Source: Imhoffiella purpurea
Lineage (GTDB): Bacteria; Pseudomonadota; Gammaproteobacteria; Chromatiales; Chromatiaceae
Assembly: GCF_000585215.1 (NCBI RefSeq)
Contig: NZ_AONC01000038.1
Location: forward strand, 1 to 64,000
Length of the DNA: 64,000 nt
Reading direction: 5' to 3'
The position numbers and the translations under genes are program-made. Position 1 is the stretch's first letter; every line of letters begins with the position of its first letter. Under the pieces are notes generated by a model. It saw only the letters and a program-made list of their open reading frames with translations. It had not been told where the DNA came from and searched no databases. Positions 20,520 through 31,210 of the stretch are shown one piece after another.

Positions 20520-21278
20520 TCAATACCCCTGATGACGCAGGGTCTCGATCAGGATCTCGCGGTTGCGGTAGCGCACGTCCTGCCCCAGGGCGACATAGAT
20601 CACCTGCTCGGCGATGTTGGAGGCATGCCGCCCGACCCGCTCCAGGGCATGGGCGCTGGTGAGCAGGCAGACGATCTGTCTCGGCGTCAGCTCGGATCGC
20701 TCCTCGTCGCCCAGAAGCCGGCGCAGCTCCTTCCCGGCCTCGCACAAAGGAGGCTCGTCCTCGAAGATCCCGAGCGACAGGGCCACGTCGAAATGGGCGA
20801 CGGCCTGGATGCTCTGCTCGAACATGCAACAGGCGCGGTCGTAGAGCGCGCGGAAGGACTGCTTCAGCTCCTCCGGAAGTTCGTCCAGCCCCCCGGCCAG
20901 TCCCTTGAGCTCGAGCGCCTGACCGGCGATGCTGGTCGCCTTGTCGCCGGCACGCTCCACGTCGCCGGCGATCTTCGACATGGCCAGCACGATGCGCAGG
21001 TCGACCGCGGTCGGCTGGCGCCGGACGATCACCCGGAACACCTCCTCGTCGGCGTCCAGCGACAGATAGTCGATCTGCGGCTCGCGGTCCAGGACCCGAT
21101 AGGCCTGACTCTCCTCGCGATCGACCAGGGCCGCCAGGGCCGACTGGGTCTGTCCCACGACATGCTCGCCCATCTCCAGGATGATGGCGCGCAGCTTGGC
21201 GAGCTCCTCGTCGTAGCGGCGGACGGTATGGCCGCCGCCGAGATCGGGGACGGGTCTGGATGCGTTGGTGTCGGTCAT
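20520..21278 (-). CDS. phoU: Phosphate-system regulatory protein PhoU
   Basis: A 252-residue PhoU with two repeats of the three-helix PhoU domain; the metal-binding acidic motif appears in IAGDVERAGDKATSIAG (first repeat) and in LERVGRHASNIAEQ (second repeat). PhoU mediates the inhibition of PhoR by the Pst transporter when phosphate is plentiful. It lies 21 bases after pstB in the pst operon. phoB and phoR are not in the window. Confidence 0.93.
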   Translation of the reverse strand: MTDTNASRPVPDLGGGHTVRRYDEELAKLRAIILEMGEHVVGQTQSALAALVDREESQAYRVLDREPQIDYLSLDADEEVFRVIVRRQPTAVDLRIVLAMSKIAGDVERAGDKATSIAGQALELKGLAGGLDELPEELKQSFRALYDRACCMFEQSIQAVAHFDVALSLGIFEDEPPLCEAGKELRRLLGDEERSELTPRQIVCLLTSAHALERVGRHASNIAEQVIYVALGQDVRYRNREILIETLRHQGY

Positions 21279-21299
21279 TCTGGCTCCGCGCCGCGGGTC

Positions 21300-22166
<867 letters not shown>

Positions 22167-22203
22167 TCGATAACCTCGAAATTCATTGAATCGGCGCCCT
22201 GCC

Positions 22204-23509
22204 CTACCAGCGGCGCTCGAACCGGCGCCGCAGCAGAACCGCCGCCAGATTCATCAGGAACAGGAAGGCCAGCAGGACCATGATGGCCGCCGACGTGCGC
22301 TCGACGAATCCGCGCTCGGGGCTGTCGGCCCAGAGGAAGATCTGGACCGGCAGCACGGTGGCCGGATCCGTGAACCCGCCCGGGACGTCGACGATGAAGG
22401 CGATCATGCCGATCATCAGCAGCGGGGCGGTCTCGCCCAGGGCCTGGGCCATGCCGAGGATGGTGCCCGTGAGCATGCCCGGCATCGCCAGGGGCAGGAC
22501 GTGATGGAACTGGGTCTGCAGCGGCGAGGCGCCCACCCCGAGCGCCGCCTCGCGAATGGACGGCGGGACCGATTTGAGTGCGGCGCGGCTGGAGATGATG
22601 ATGGTCGGCAATGTCATGAGGGTCAGCACCAGCGCGGCGACAAGGGGCGTCGAGCGCGGCACGCCGAAGAAGCCGATGAAGACCGCCAGCCCGAGCAGAC
22701 CGAAGACGATCGAGGGCACCGCGGCCAGGTTGTTGATGTTGACCTCGATCAGATCGGTCCAGCGGTTCCTGGGCGCGAACTCCTCGAGATAGATGGCCGC
22801 CCCGACCCCGATCGGGAAGGAGAGGGCCAGGGCCAGCACCAGGGTGTAGAAGGAGCCCATCAGCGCACCGGCGATCCCCGCGAGTTCGGGTTCGCGCGAG
22901 GTGCCGTGGGTGAAGAAGATGGTGTTGAAGCGCTTGGCGACCCGTCCCTCGTCCTCCAGACGGTCGATCCAGCCGATGACCCGGTCGTCGACCCGGCGGT
23001 CGGACTCGGGCGCGTTGCGGTCGATGTACCCCTTGACCAGCATGTCGATGTCGTCGTCGGCCAGGATCCAGAAGTCGCTGGTGGTTCCGATAAGGTCCGG
23101 ATTCGCGATCACGGCCTCGGCGATCAGCTGGGGCGCGCCCACGCTGACGATGGAATTGAGCTGACGGCGCTCGCGCCGGTCCTTCACCTCGGGGAAGAGC
23201 TGGCGCAGGGACTGGCGAATCGGCGTCATGTAGTCCGCCCGCGCCAGCGTCCGCGGATCGCGCGTCCCCTCGGGATCGACGAGATCGGCGGACAGTGTGA
23301 CCGGCAGCCGGTAATAGGTCTGCTGGAAGGCCGTGTAGCCCTTGCCGACGATGTCGGCGAAGAGCAGCAGCACGAACACCAGCCCCAGTCCGACCGCCGT
23401 CGCGCCGAGCAGGCGGAAGCGGCGCTCCTTGGCGTAGCGGCGCTTCAGCGAGGCGTTGACGACGTCGATCGCCCGCCGGGGCGTGGAGGTGTCCGGGTTG
23501 ACGGATGGA

Positions 23510-23517
<8 letters not shown>
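22204..23517 (-). CDS. pstA: Phosphate ABC transporter permease PstA
   Basis: A 437-residue permease. It has one N-terminal transmembrane segment (about 38-62), a long periplasmic insert to about residue 200, and then the standard PstA membrane domain with [15 protein letters not shown] (the EAA-type contact for PstB) and [24 protein letters not shown]. It is about 140 residues longer than the enterobacterial protein because of the N-terminal insert; this longer form is common in many proteobacteria. It overlaps the end of pstC by eight bases, so the two permeases are translationally coupled. Confidence 0.93.
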
Positions 23518-24901
<1,384 letters not shown>

Positions 24902-24928
24902 CGAAATCCCGCAGACTGAAATACAACA

Positions 24929-25009
24929 GCCGATGGCCTCTGGAGACCATCGGCGGCTTGCGGGCCATTCATGGCCCGGACGGGAAACGCCGGCGATCGG
25001 CGTTTCCCG
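24929..25009 (-). terminator. Three consecutive stem-loops between pstS and pstC
   Basis: On the minus strand transcript the first hairpin has a perfect 12-base stem (24981-24992 with 24998-25009, loop five bases), the second is CGGGCCAT/ATGGCCCG (24961-24978), and the third is GCCGATGG/CCATCGGC (24929-24936 and 24947-24954). None has a T run, so they more likely stabilise the pstS transcript or partly block reading into pstC, giving much more PstS than permease. Confidence 0.75.
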
Positions 25010-25018
25010 AGGTCCGAT

Positions 25019-26059
25019 TTATTCGGGCTTGGACATGGGGGTCAGGGACTGGGCCGTCTTGGCGATGCTCGCACGCTCGGCATCCGGCAGCGCGATCAGG
25101 CCCTTGTCGGCCAAATAGCCCTCGGGGCCCCACGCCTTCTCGCTGGTGAACTCGGCGACATACTCCTCGATGCCGGGGATGGTGCCGACATGGGCGTTCT
25201 TCACGTAGAAGTAGAGCGAGCGCGAGATGGGATAGGAGCCATCGGAGATGGTGTCGTAGGTGGGCTCGATGCCTTCGATCTTGGATCCCTGGACCTTGTC
25301 GGTGTTCTGGTCGAGGAAGCTGAAGCCGAAGATGCCCAGGGCCGAGGGATTGGAGGCGAGCTTCTGGACGATGAGGTTGTCGTTCTCGCCGGCCTCGATG
25401 TAGGCGCCGTCCTCACGGATGCCGTGGCAGACCGCCTTGTACTTGCTCTTGTCTTCCTTCTTCAGGGCCTTGATCTGGGGGAAGGTCTTGCAGCCGCCCT
25501 CCATCGCCAGCTCGGCAAAGGCGTCGCGGGTACCGGATGTCGGGGGCGGACCCAGCACCTCGATCTTGTTCTCGGGGAAATCGGGGTTCACGTCGTGCCA
25601 GGTCTGGTTCGGGTTGGGCATGAAGCCGCCCTTGCCGTCCGGGATGTCCTTGGCCAGGGCCAGGAAGAGTTCCCTCAGGGTCAGGTCGTAACGCCCGGCC
25701 GTCTTGGAGTTGGCGACGGAGATGCCATCGAAGCCGACCTTGACCTCTGTGATCTCCTTGACGCCGGCCTCCTGGCACTTGTCGAACTCGGAGCCCTTCA
25801 TGCGGCGCGAGGCGTTGGTGATGTCCGGATGATCGACGCCGACACCGGCGCAGAAAAGCTTGAACCCGCCGCCGGAACCGGTTGACTCGACCTTGGGGGT
25901 GGCGAAGCTCGTGGTGCGACCGAAGGTCTCGGCCACCGCGGTGGAGAAGGGGAACACGGTCGAGGAGCCGACGATGTAGATGCTGTCGCGAGCCATCGCC
26001 TGCGTCGAAACGGAAGCGGCCGCCAGCGTCACGGCGGCGGCGATCAATGTCTTCTTCAT
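25019..26059 (-). CDS. pstS: Periplasmic phosphate-binding protein PstS
   Basis: A 346-residue secreted binding protein. The signal peptide is residues 1-23 (cleavage after TQAMA), followed by IYIVGSSTVFPFSTAVAE with the phosphate-binding GSSTV loop, KVESTGSGGGFKLFCAG and the conserved TSGTRDAF segment. It captures phosphate and delivers it to PstCA. First gene of the pst operon; a Pho box and a -10 element lie 60-95 bases upstream. Two internal Cys pairs may form disulfides. Confidence 0.95.
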   Translation of the reverse strand: MKKTLIAAAVTLAAASVSTQAMARDSIYIVGSSTVFPFSTAVAETFGRTTSFATPKVESTGSGGGFKLFCAGVGVDHPDITNASRRMKGSEFDKCQEAGVKEITEVKVGFDGISVANSKTAGRYDLTLRELFLALAKDIPDGKGGFMPNPNQTWHDVNPDFPENKIEVLGPPPTSGTRDAFAELAMEGGCKTFPQIKALKKEDKSKYKAVCHGIREDGAYIEAGENDNLIVQKLASNPSALGIFGFSFLDQNTDKVQGSKIEGIEPTYDTISDGSYPISRSLYFYVKNAHVGTIPGIEEYVAEFTSEKAWGPEGYLADKGLIALPDAERASIAKTAQSLTPMSKPE

Positions 26060-26119
26060 AGCTGCGGAATCCCGGTGGGCAGTGAAATGGTGGCGATATT
26101 CTCCGCGTTGCCCATGCCC

Positions 26120-26153
26120 ATTTTATGAAGAAGACATGACCGTTCCGTGACGA
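26120..26153 (-). promoter_or_regulatory. Pho box and -10 element before pstS
   Basis: On the minus strand, TCGTCACGGAACGGTCATG (26135-26153) contains two GTCA cores spaced 11 bases apart, as in the PhoB consensus. It is followed 9-10 bases later by TAAAAT (26120-26125), the right place for the -10 of a PhoB-activated promoter. This implies induction of pstSCAB-phoU by phosphate starvation. Confidence 0.75.
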
Positions 26154-26188
26154 CCAGCCGTCCGGACGCCCGTTCCGAGCGATAGAGA

Positions 26189-26581
26189 TCAATTCGACTT
26201 GAGCTGTCCGAGCAGACGCAATAGACGCAGGCTCGCGTTGAAGAAATCCTCGCTCGGATCGTTCTGGCAGATCGACTGGATGCGCGACATGGCCGCATCG
26301 ATCTGGGCGCCTTCCAATACGTCGTGCCGGGTCGCCAGATTCAGACCGCTGACCAGCCCGGCCAGCCACTGGCGATAGCGGAGATATTCCTCGTCGGCCA
26401 ATTCCAGCGGGGTATCGCGCCGCGGCACCACGGCCAGGAAGTTCGTGCAGGACTTGACCCCGTACCCCCAGAGCGCGGGGGCCGTTTCCTCCCGCTGGGC
26501 CCATGCCGGCTGAGCGCCGAGCGCGGCCGCGATCAACCCGACGGAGAGGATGATACGAATCGAATTCGATCGATGGAGCAT
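26189..26581 (-). CDS. Secreted hypothetical protein
   Basis: A 130-residue protein with a signal peptide (cleavage near AWAQ, residue 28) and a small helical mature domain with two Cys (in KSCTNF and IQSICQ) likely to form a disulfide. The pattern of a Cys, a W-x-G-like segment and a final Cys before a short helix resembles small periplasmic Rap1a/Tai-type immunity-fold proteins, but the match is weak. It ends just before the Pho box of pstS and may be read in the same direction from its own promoter. Function unknown. Confidence 0.65.
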   Translation of the reverse strand: MLHRSNSIRIILSVGLIAAALGAQPAWAQREETAPALWGYGVKSCTNFLAVVPRRDTPLELADEEYLRYRQWLAGLVSGLNLATRHDVLEGAQIDAAMSRIQSICQNDPSEDFFNASLRLLRLLGQLKSN

Positions 26582-26664
26582 GTCACCAATCCTATATGAG
26601 GATGCGAATGAAGAGCCGCTAAGGGTATCATCGCCGGATTTTTCGGTTGCGGATCTATCCAGCC

Positions 26665-27828
26665 ATGCGCGTCCTGATGATCTCGGATGTCTATTTCCCT
26701 CGCGTCACCGGCGTCTCCACATCGATACAGACCTTCGCACGCGAGTTCGTCGCCAAGGGACACGAGGTCACGCTCATCGCGCCGGACTACGGCAGCAGCA
26801 CGCCCGACCCCTTCGAAATCCTGCGGATTCCCTCGCGCTACCTCCCGATCGATCCGGAGGATCGCATCCTGCAGCCGTTCCGGATCCGGGGTCTGACCCG
26901 ATCGCTCGCCGAGCGCGGGTTCGATCTGCTCCACGTCCAGACCCCTTTCATCGCCCACTATTCCGGGTTGGCGCTCGCCAAGCGGCTGGGAATCCCGGTC
27001 GTCGAGAGCTATCACACCTTCTTCGAGGAATATTTCCACCACTACGTCTCCTTCGTTCCCTCGCGTTGGCTGCAGCGCGCGGCACGCTTTTTCTCGACCG
27101 CGCAATGCAACGCGGTGGACGCCCTCGCCGTGCCGTCCCAGGCGATGCTGGACGTGCTCGTCCGTTACGGCGTCGAGACCCACGCCAAGGTCATCCCGAC
27201 CGGCATCGACCTGACCCAGTTCAGCCGGGGCGACGGTTCGCGATTCCGGGCCCGCTTCGGCATCCCGCCGAAACGCCCGATGCTGGTCCATGTCAGCCGG
27301 CTGGCGTTCGAGAAGAACATCGACTTCGTCCTGCGCGCCTTCGCGCGGGTCGTGCAGCAGGTTCCGGACGTGCTGCTGGCGATCGCCGGAGAAGGCCCGG
27401 CCCGGCCCGAACTCGACAGGCTGGCCGTCAAGCTGGGACTGACGGACAACATCCTCTTCACCGGCTATCTGAGCCGGGACGGATCGCTGGAGGACTGCTA
27501 TTGCGCCGGCTCGGCCTTCGTCTTCGCCTCGCGGACCGAGACCCAGGGCCTGGTGCTGCTGGAGGCGATGGCGCTCGGCGTGCCGGTCGTCTCGACCGCG
27601 GTCATGGGCACCAAGGAGGTGCTGGGCGACGGCAAGGGTTCGCTCATCGCCGAGGAGGACGAGGTGGATTTCGCCGACAAGGCGGTCAGCCTGCTGACCG
27701 ACCAGGCGCTTCGCGATCGGCTGTCGGTGGAGGCGGTCGAGCATGCACGCTCATGGTCAGCACCCGTATTGGCCGACCGGATGCTGGGGCTCTACGAGGA
27801 AGTGATCTCCAGCAGGCAGCGGAGCTGA
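26665..27828 (+). CDS. GT4-family glycosyltransferase
   Basis: A 387-residue glycosyltransferase of the GT-B fold. It begins MRVLMISDVYFPRVTGVSTS with the donor-side glycine loop, has HVQTPFIAHYSGLALAKRLG and ESYHTFFEEYFHHY in the N-terminal half, and in the C-terminal half the family's VSRLAFEKNIDFVLRAF, IAGEGPARPEL and the E-x7-E motif within ASRTETQGLVLLEAMALG. Sequence features resemble diacylglycerol or mannosyl transferases (SqdX/MgtA-like). It transfers a sugar from a nucleotide donor to a lipid or saccharide; the substrate is unknown. The ATG at 26665 is chosen over an upstream TTG at 26647. Confidence 0.85.
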   Translation: MRVLMISDVYFPRVTGVSTSIQTFAREFVAKGHEVTLIAPDYGSSTPDPFEILRIPSRYLPIDPEDRILQPFRIRGLTRSLAERGFDLLHVQTPFIAHYSGLALAKRLGIPVVESYHTFFEEYFHHYVSFVPSRWLQRAARFFSTAQCNAVDALAVPSQAMLDVLVRYGVETHAKVIPTGIDLTQFSRGDGSRFRARFGIPPKRPMLVHVSRLAFEKNIDFVLRAFARVVQQVPDVLLAIAGEGPARPELDRLAVKLGLTDNILFTGYLSRDGSLEDCYCAGSAFVFASRTETQGLVLLEAMALGVPVVSTAVMGTKEVLGDGKGSLIAEEDEVDFADKAVSLLTDQALRDRLSVEAVEHARSWSAPVLADRMLGLYEEVISSRQRS

Positions 27829-27841
27829 CTCGGGATATTTG

Positions 27842-27868
27842 AACCGCAAAGGCGCAAAGGACGCGAAG
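27842..27868. repeat. Degenerate 9-bp repeat of the AACCGCAAAGGCGCAAAG type
   Basis: Three imperfect 9-base units (AACCGCAAA, GGCGCAAAG, GACGCGAAG) lie just after the glycosyltransferase stop. This is a recurring intergenic motif in many proteobacterial and cyanobacterial genomes, often mistranslated as NRKGAKDAK. It is probably not coding here. Confidence 0.6.
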
Positions 27869-27944
27869 ATCGATATTGAGAGCGCCTGCGCGGCCCTGCC
27901 CTCTCGGAAACATGCTGAAAGGGGCTGGACGGGACGATCGGGAC

Positions 27945-28178
27945 TCAGGCGAATTCGTCGATCAGGGTGCCGATCATGCCATCCGCCGCGGCCACGACCT
28001 TGGTCGATGACTCGGCCAGACGCACGTTCTGGGTCTGCTCGACCAGCGGCGCGCTGACGTCGCGGGTGGCGGTTCCGTTCATTTGCGCGCTGCTCGCGAT
28101 CTCGGCGGCGTTGCGGCTCACGCCGTTCATACCGGCCGCGATGCCTGAGAGGCCCGATTGGAATGCGCTCGAAATCAT
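27945..28178 (-). CDS. Miniature flagellar rod/hook-like protein
   Basis: A 77-residue protein. Its start (SSAFQSGLSGIAAGMNGVSRNAAEIAS) resembles the N-terminal D0 helix of flagellar rod and hook proteins, and its end (LVEQTQNVRLAESSTKVVAAADGMIGTLIDE) resembles their C-terminal D0 helix, with almost nothing between. A GAGGTG purine stretch lies nine bases before the chosen ATG at 28178; an in-frame start 13 codons upstream is less likely. No other flagellar gene is nearby. It could be a minimal axial-type protein or a regulator of flagellar assembly. Confidence 0.55.
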   Translation of the reverse strand: MISSAFQSGLSGIAAGMNGVSRNAAEIASSAQMNGTATRDVSAPLVEQTQNVRLAESSTKVVAAADGMIGTLIDEFA

Positions 28179-28273
28179 CACGATGGTCACCTCGAAGAAG
28201 GCTTGATTCTGTCTCACACTTTAGCGTAAAGCCCTGACCGCCGATAACGGCGACCGCCATTCCGCGAACCCCG

Positions 28274-29056
28274 TCACGCCCCCTCCGCCGAGCGGCCAGC
28301 CGCCCGCGCGGCGAGCGCACGCGCGGTCTCGTCGCCCAGATAGCCGTGGATGAGATAGCGCCCGAGATAGATGACGGGGGTCAGGGCGATGGCGACCACG
28401 AACTTGTAGAGATAGTTGACGGTGCCGACCGCCAGGAAGAGCTCCATCGACCATTTCTGCGGCCCAAGGACGAAGGCGATATAGAGGACGACGAAGCTGT
28501 CGATGAGCTGCGAGACCAGGGTCGATCCGGTCGCACGTGCCCAGACGTAACGCTCGCCGGTGACGCGCCGGATGCGGTGGAAGACGAAGACGTCGAGCAG
28601 CTGGCCGATGAGGAAGGCGATGACGGATCCGGCGATGATCCACATTCCCTGACCGAAGATCACGCCATAGGCGGCCTGCATGTCCGGCACGCCCTTGGAT
28701 GCCTGGATGCCCACCCACCAGCCGGCCGGCGACAGCCCGATGGCCAGATAGGCGAAGCCGAAGGCGTAGACGATGAGTCCGACGGTCAGATAGGAGAGGA
28801 AACGGACGCCGCGACGGCCGTAATACTCGTTGATGATGTCCGTCATGATGAACACCACCGGCCACAGCAGCACGCCAGCGGTGAAGTTCAGCGAGCCGGA
28901 CTGACCGAACAGATTCCAGTCGAGCGGCGCGAGCCCCAGGGTATCCTCCAGGGCGAAGATCTTGACGCCGAGGAACTCGGCGATCAGGGCGTTGCAGACG
29001 AAGAATCCGCCGAGGATCACGAAAAGCCTGGTCGGCCGATCGAGCGTCATGGTCAC
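28274..29056 (-). CDS. yhhQ: Queuosine precursor transporter (YhhQ/DUF165)
   Basis: A 260-residue membrane protein with about six hydrophobic helices and the family motifs NALIAEFLGVKIF near the start, PVVFIMTDIINEYYGRR at about 66-82, and the C-terminal LYKFVVAIALTPVIYL. YhhQ imports queuine precursors (preQ0/preQ1) for queuosine modification of tRNA. The Asp/Asn in TDIINEYYG is strictly kept. Ends in a short Ala/Arg-rich tail. Start at 29056 or the second methionine at 29050. Confidence 0.88.
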   Translation of the reverse strand: MTMTLDRPTRLFVILGGFFVCNALIAEFLGVKIFALEDTLGLAPLDWNLFGQSGSLNFTAGVLLWPVVFIMTDIINEYYGRRGVRFLSYLTVGLIVYAFGFAYLAIGLSPAGWWVGIQASKGVPDMQAAYGVIFGQGMWIIAGSVIAFLIGQLLDVFVFHRIRRVTGERYVWARATGSTLVSQLIDSFVVLYIAFVLGPQKWSMELFLAVGTVNYLYKFVVAIALTPVIYLGRYLIHGYLGDETARALAARAAGRSAEGA

Positions 29057-29125
29057 CCCCTGTAGCTTTCGGCCTTCAACGACCGGCTGCCGGCCAACCG
29101 CCGACAGCGCGATGCCGATGCGACG

Positions 29126-29689
29126 TCAGGACTTGGGCAGCGTCACCCCGCGCTGGCCCTGGTATTTGCCGCCGCGGTCCTTGTAGGAGGTCTCGCAGAT
29201 CTCGTCCGATTCGAGGAAGAGGATCTGGGCCACCCCCTCGTTGGCGTAGATCTTGGCCGGCAGCGGCGTGGTGTTGGAGAACTCCAGGGTGACGTGTCCC
29301 TCCCACTCGGGCTCCAGGGGCGTCACGTTGACGATGATGCCGCAGCGCGCATAGGTGCTCTTGCCCAGACAGATGGTGAGGACGTTGCGCGGGATACGGA
29401 AGTATTCGACCGTGCGGGCGAGCGCGAACGAGTTGGGGGGGATGATGCAGACGTCCGACTTGAGGTCGACGAAGCTGTTGGAGTCGAAGTTCTTGGGATC
29501 GACGATCGCCGAGTTGATGTTGGTAAAGATCTTGAATTCGTCGGCGCAGCGCACGTCGTAGCCGTAGCTCGATGTCCCGTACGAGATCAGACGCCCTGCA
29601 TCCCCCTCGCGCACCTGAGCGGCCTCGAAGGGTTCGATCATGCCCTGTCCGGCCATACGGCGGATCCAGCGGTCGGATTTGATGGCCAT
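29126..29689 (-). CDS. dcd: dCTP deaminase
   Basis: A 187-residue dCTP deaminase. Typical lines are [19 protein letters not shown], the catalytic-region motif [63 protein letters not shown] (here read in parts), and the C-terminal [17 protein letters not shown]. It converts dCTP to dUTP for thymidylate synthesis. Length equals the family norm. It lies 140 bases after apbC on the same strand; the dcd-apbC-metG neighbourhood is usual in gammaproteobacteria. Confidence 0.95.
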   Translation of the reverse strand: MAIKSDRWIRRMAGQGMIEPFEAAQVREGDAGRLISYGTSSYGYDVRCADEFKIFTNINSAIVDPKNFDSNSFVDLKSDVCIIPPNSFALARTVEYFRIPRNVLTICLGKSTYARCGIIVNVTPLEPEWEGHVTLEFSNTTPLPAKIYANEGVAQILFLESDEICETSYKDRGGKYQGQRGVTLPKS

Positions 29690-29829
29690 TGTCCAGCCTC
29701 ACGCAAAAATAACGCGCGAGCATACAACGCGCCCGGGCCGACCGCAAAATCGCGCCGCCGGCCCGAACCCCGCCCACCGGTCAGGAGGAGCGAATCCCGA
29801 CCGACCGGCGAGTACCGAGGCGGGAAACC

Positions 29830-30921
29830 TCAGTTGTTCTCGATGACGATGCGGGGGAACTTGGCGGCGTAGTCCTTGGCCTGCAGCGACAGCTTGGCAG
29901 CGGTCTTGCGGGCGATCTCGCGGTAGATCTCGGTGATGCGCGAATCCGGCTGGGCGACCACGGTCGGCTTGCCGTTGTCGGTCTCCTCGCGGATCTGGAT
30001 GTCCAGCGGCAGAGAGCCGAGCAGATCGACCCCGTACTGCTCGGACATGGCCGTGCCGCCGCCCTGACCGAAGATGTGCTCCTCGTGTCCGCACTTGGAG
30101 CAGATGTGGATGCTCATGTTCTCGACGATGCCGAGCACCGGCACCTCCACCTTCTGGAACATCTTGAGCCCCTTGCGGGCGTCGAGCAGCGCGATGTCCT
30201 GGGGCGTGGTGACGATGAGCGCGCCCGAGACCGGCACCTTCTGGGCCAGGGTCAGCTGGGTGTCGCCGGTGCCCGGCGGCAGGTCGATGACCAGATAGTC
30301 GAGGTCGGACCAGTTGGTGTCCTTGAGCAGCTGCTCCAGGGCCTGGGTCACCATGGGACCGCGCCAAATCATGGGGGTCTCCTCGTCGATGAGGAACCCG
30401 ATCGACATGGCCTGGAGATCGTAGCTACTCATGGGCTCGAGCGTGCTGCCGTCCTTGGATTCTGGCTTGCCGTCGATGCCCAGCATGCGCGGCTGCGAGG
30501 GGCCGTAGATGTCCGCGTCCAGCAGACCCACGCGCGCACCCTCGGCCGCGAGCGCCAGAGCCAGATTGACGGCGGTGGTCGACTTGCCGACGCCGCCCTT
30601 GCCTGAGGCCACGGCGATGATGTTCTTGACGTTGTCGATCGGCTTGAGCGATTTCTGCACCGAGTGGGCCTTGATCTCCCAGCTCACATCGACCTGGGCC
30701 GAGCCGACGCCGGACACGCCCATGACGCAGTCCTTCACCGCATCGGCGATGGCCTGCTGGATGCCCTTGGCCGGGAAGCCCAGCTCGACCGCGACCCGGA
30801 CCGCATCGCCCTCGATATCGATCGACTTGACCGCGTGCGCCGCGACCAGATCGCGCCCCAGATGGGGCTCCTTGTAGCCCTTGATCGCCGCTTCGACGGC
30901 TTCTTTGCTGATGACAGACAT
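29830..30921 (-). CDS. apbC: Iron-sulfur cluster carrier protein ApbC/Mrp
   Basis: A 363-residue P-loop ATPase with an N-terminal MIP18-like domain (1-90) and a deviant Walker A GKGGVGKS at 107-114. The C-terminal part holds the cluster-binding CxxC in HICSKCGHEE and the PPGTGDTQL segment. ApbC/Mrp binds a 4Fe-4S cluster as a dimer and passes it to target proteins; the nearby rnf genes are Fe-S rich. Divergent from the metG side, with a promoter region of 289 bases upstream that includes an inverted repeat at 31040-31055. Confidence 0.93.
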   Translation of the reverse strand: MSVISKEAVEAAIKGYKEPHLGRDLVAAHAVKSIDIEGDAVRVAVELGFPAKGIQQAIADAVKDCVMGVSGVGSAQVDVSWEIKAHSVQKSLKPIDNVKNIIAVASGKGGVGKSTTAVNLALALAAEGARVGLLDADIYGPSQPRMLGIDGKPESKDGSTLEPMSSYDLQAMSIGFLIDEETPMIWRGPMVTQALEQLLKDTNWSDLDYLVIDLPPGTGDTQLTLAQKVPVSGALIVTTPQDIALLDARKGLKMFQKVEVPVLGIVENMSIHICSKCGHEEHIFGQGGGTAMSEQYGVDLLGSLPLDIQIREETDNGKPTVVAQPDSRITEIYREIARKTAAKLSLQAKDYAAKFPRIVIENN

Positions 30922-31039
30922 GTAGGGAAACTCCGTTGACTGTGATGGCGTTCGGCCAGGCCGGGAGACGCCGCTGGCATGGACTTGCGCTGCGGATCCC
31001 GACCGATGCGCGGCATCGCCAGGTCGTCGCTAGCTTGGC

Positions 31040-31055
31040 ATTAGCGAATGCTAAT
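31040..31055. promoter_or_regulatory. Inverted repeat ATTAGC-N4-GCTAAT upstream of apbC
   Basis: A perfect 6-base dyad with a four-base centre (ATTAGC at 31040, GCTAAT at 31050) lies about 120 bases before the apbC start, in an AT-richer part of the 289-base gap. The dyad contains a T-N11-A core typical of LysR-type sites, which makes it a candidate operator. The rest of the gap shows no gene. Confidence 0.4.
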
Positions 31056-31210
31056 TCAACCCCAATGCCTCTACTCTATCACGCAAAACCAACCCGCCAG
31101 CCAGGAAATCGGGCCGGGCGAAATCGGCGATCGCGCGACGTGCGGGGTCCGCATCCTCAGGTCCACGCCCAAAGGATTAATGGGCACTAAAACGCTAAGG
31201 ATAATCCAAG

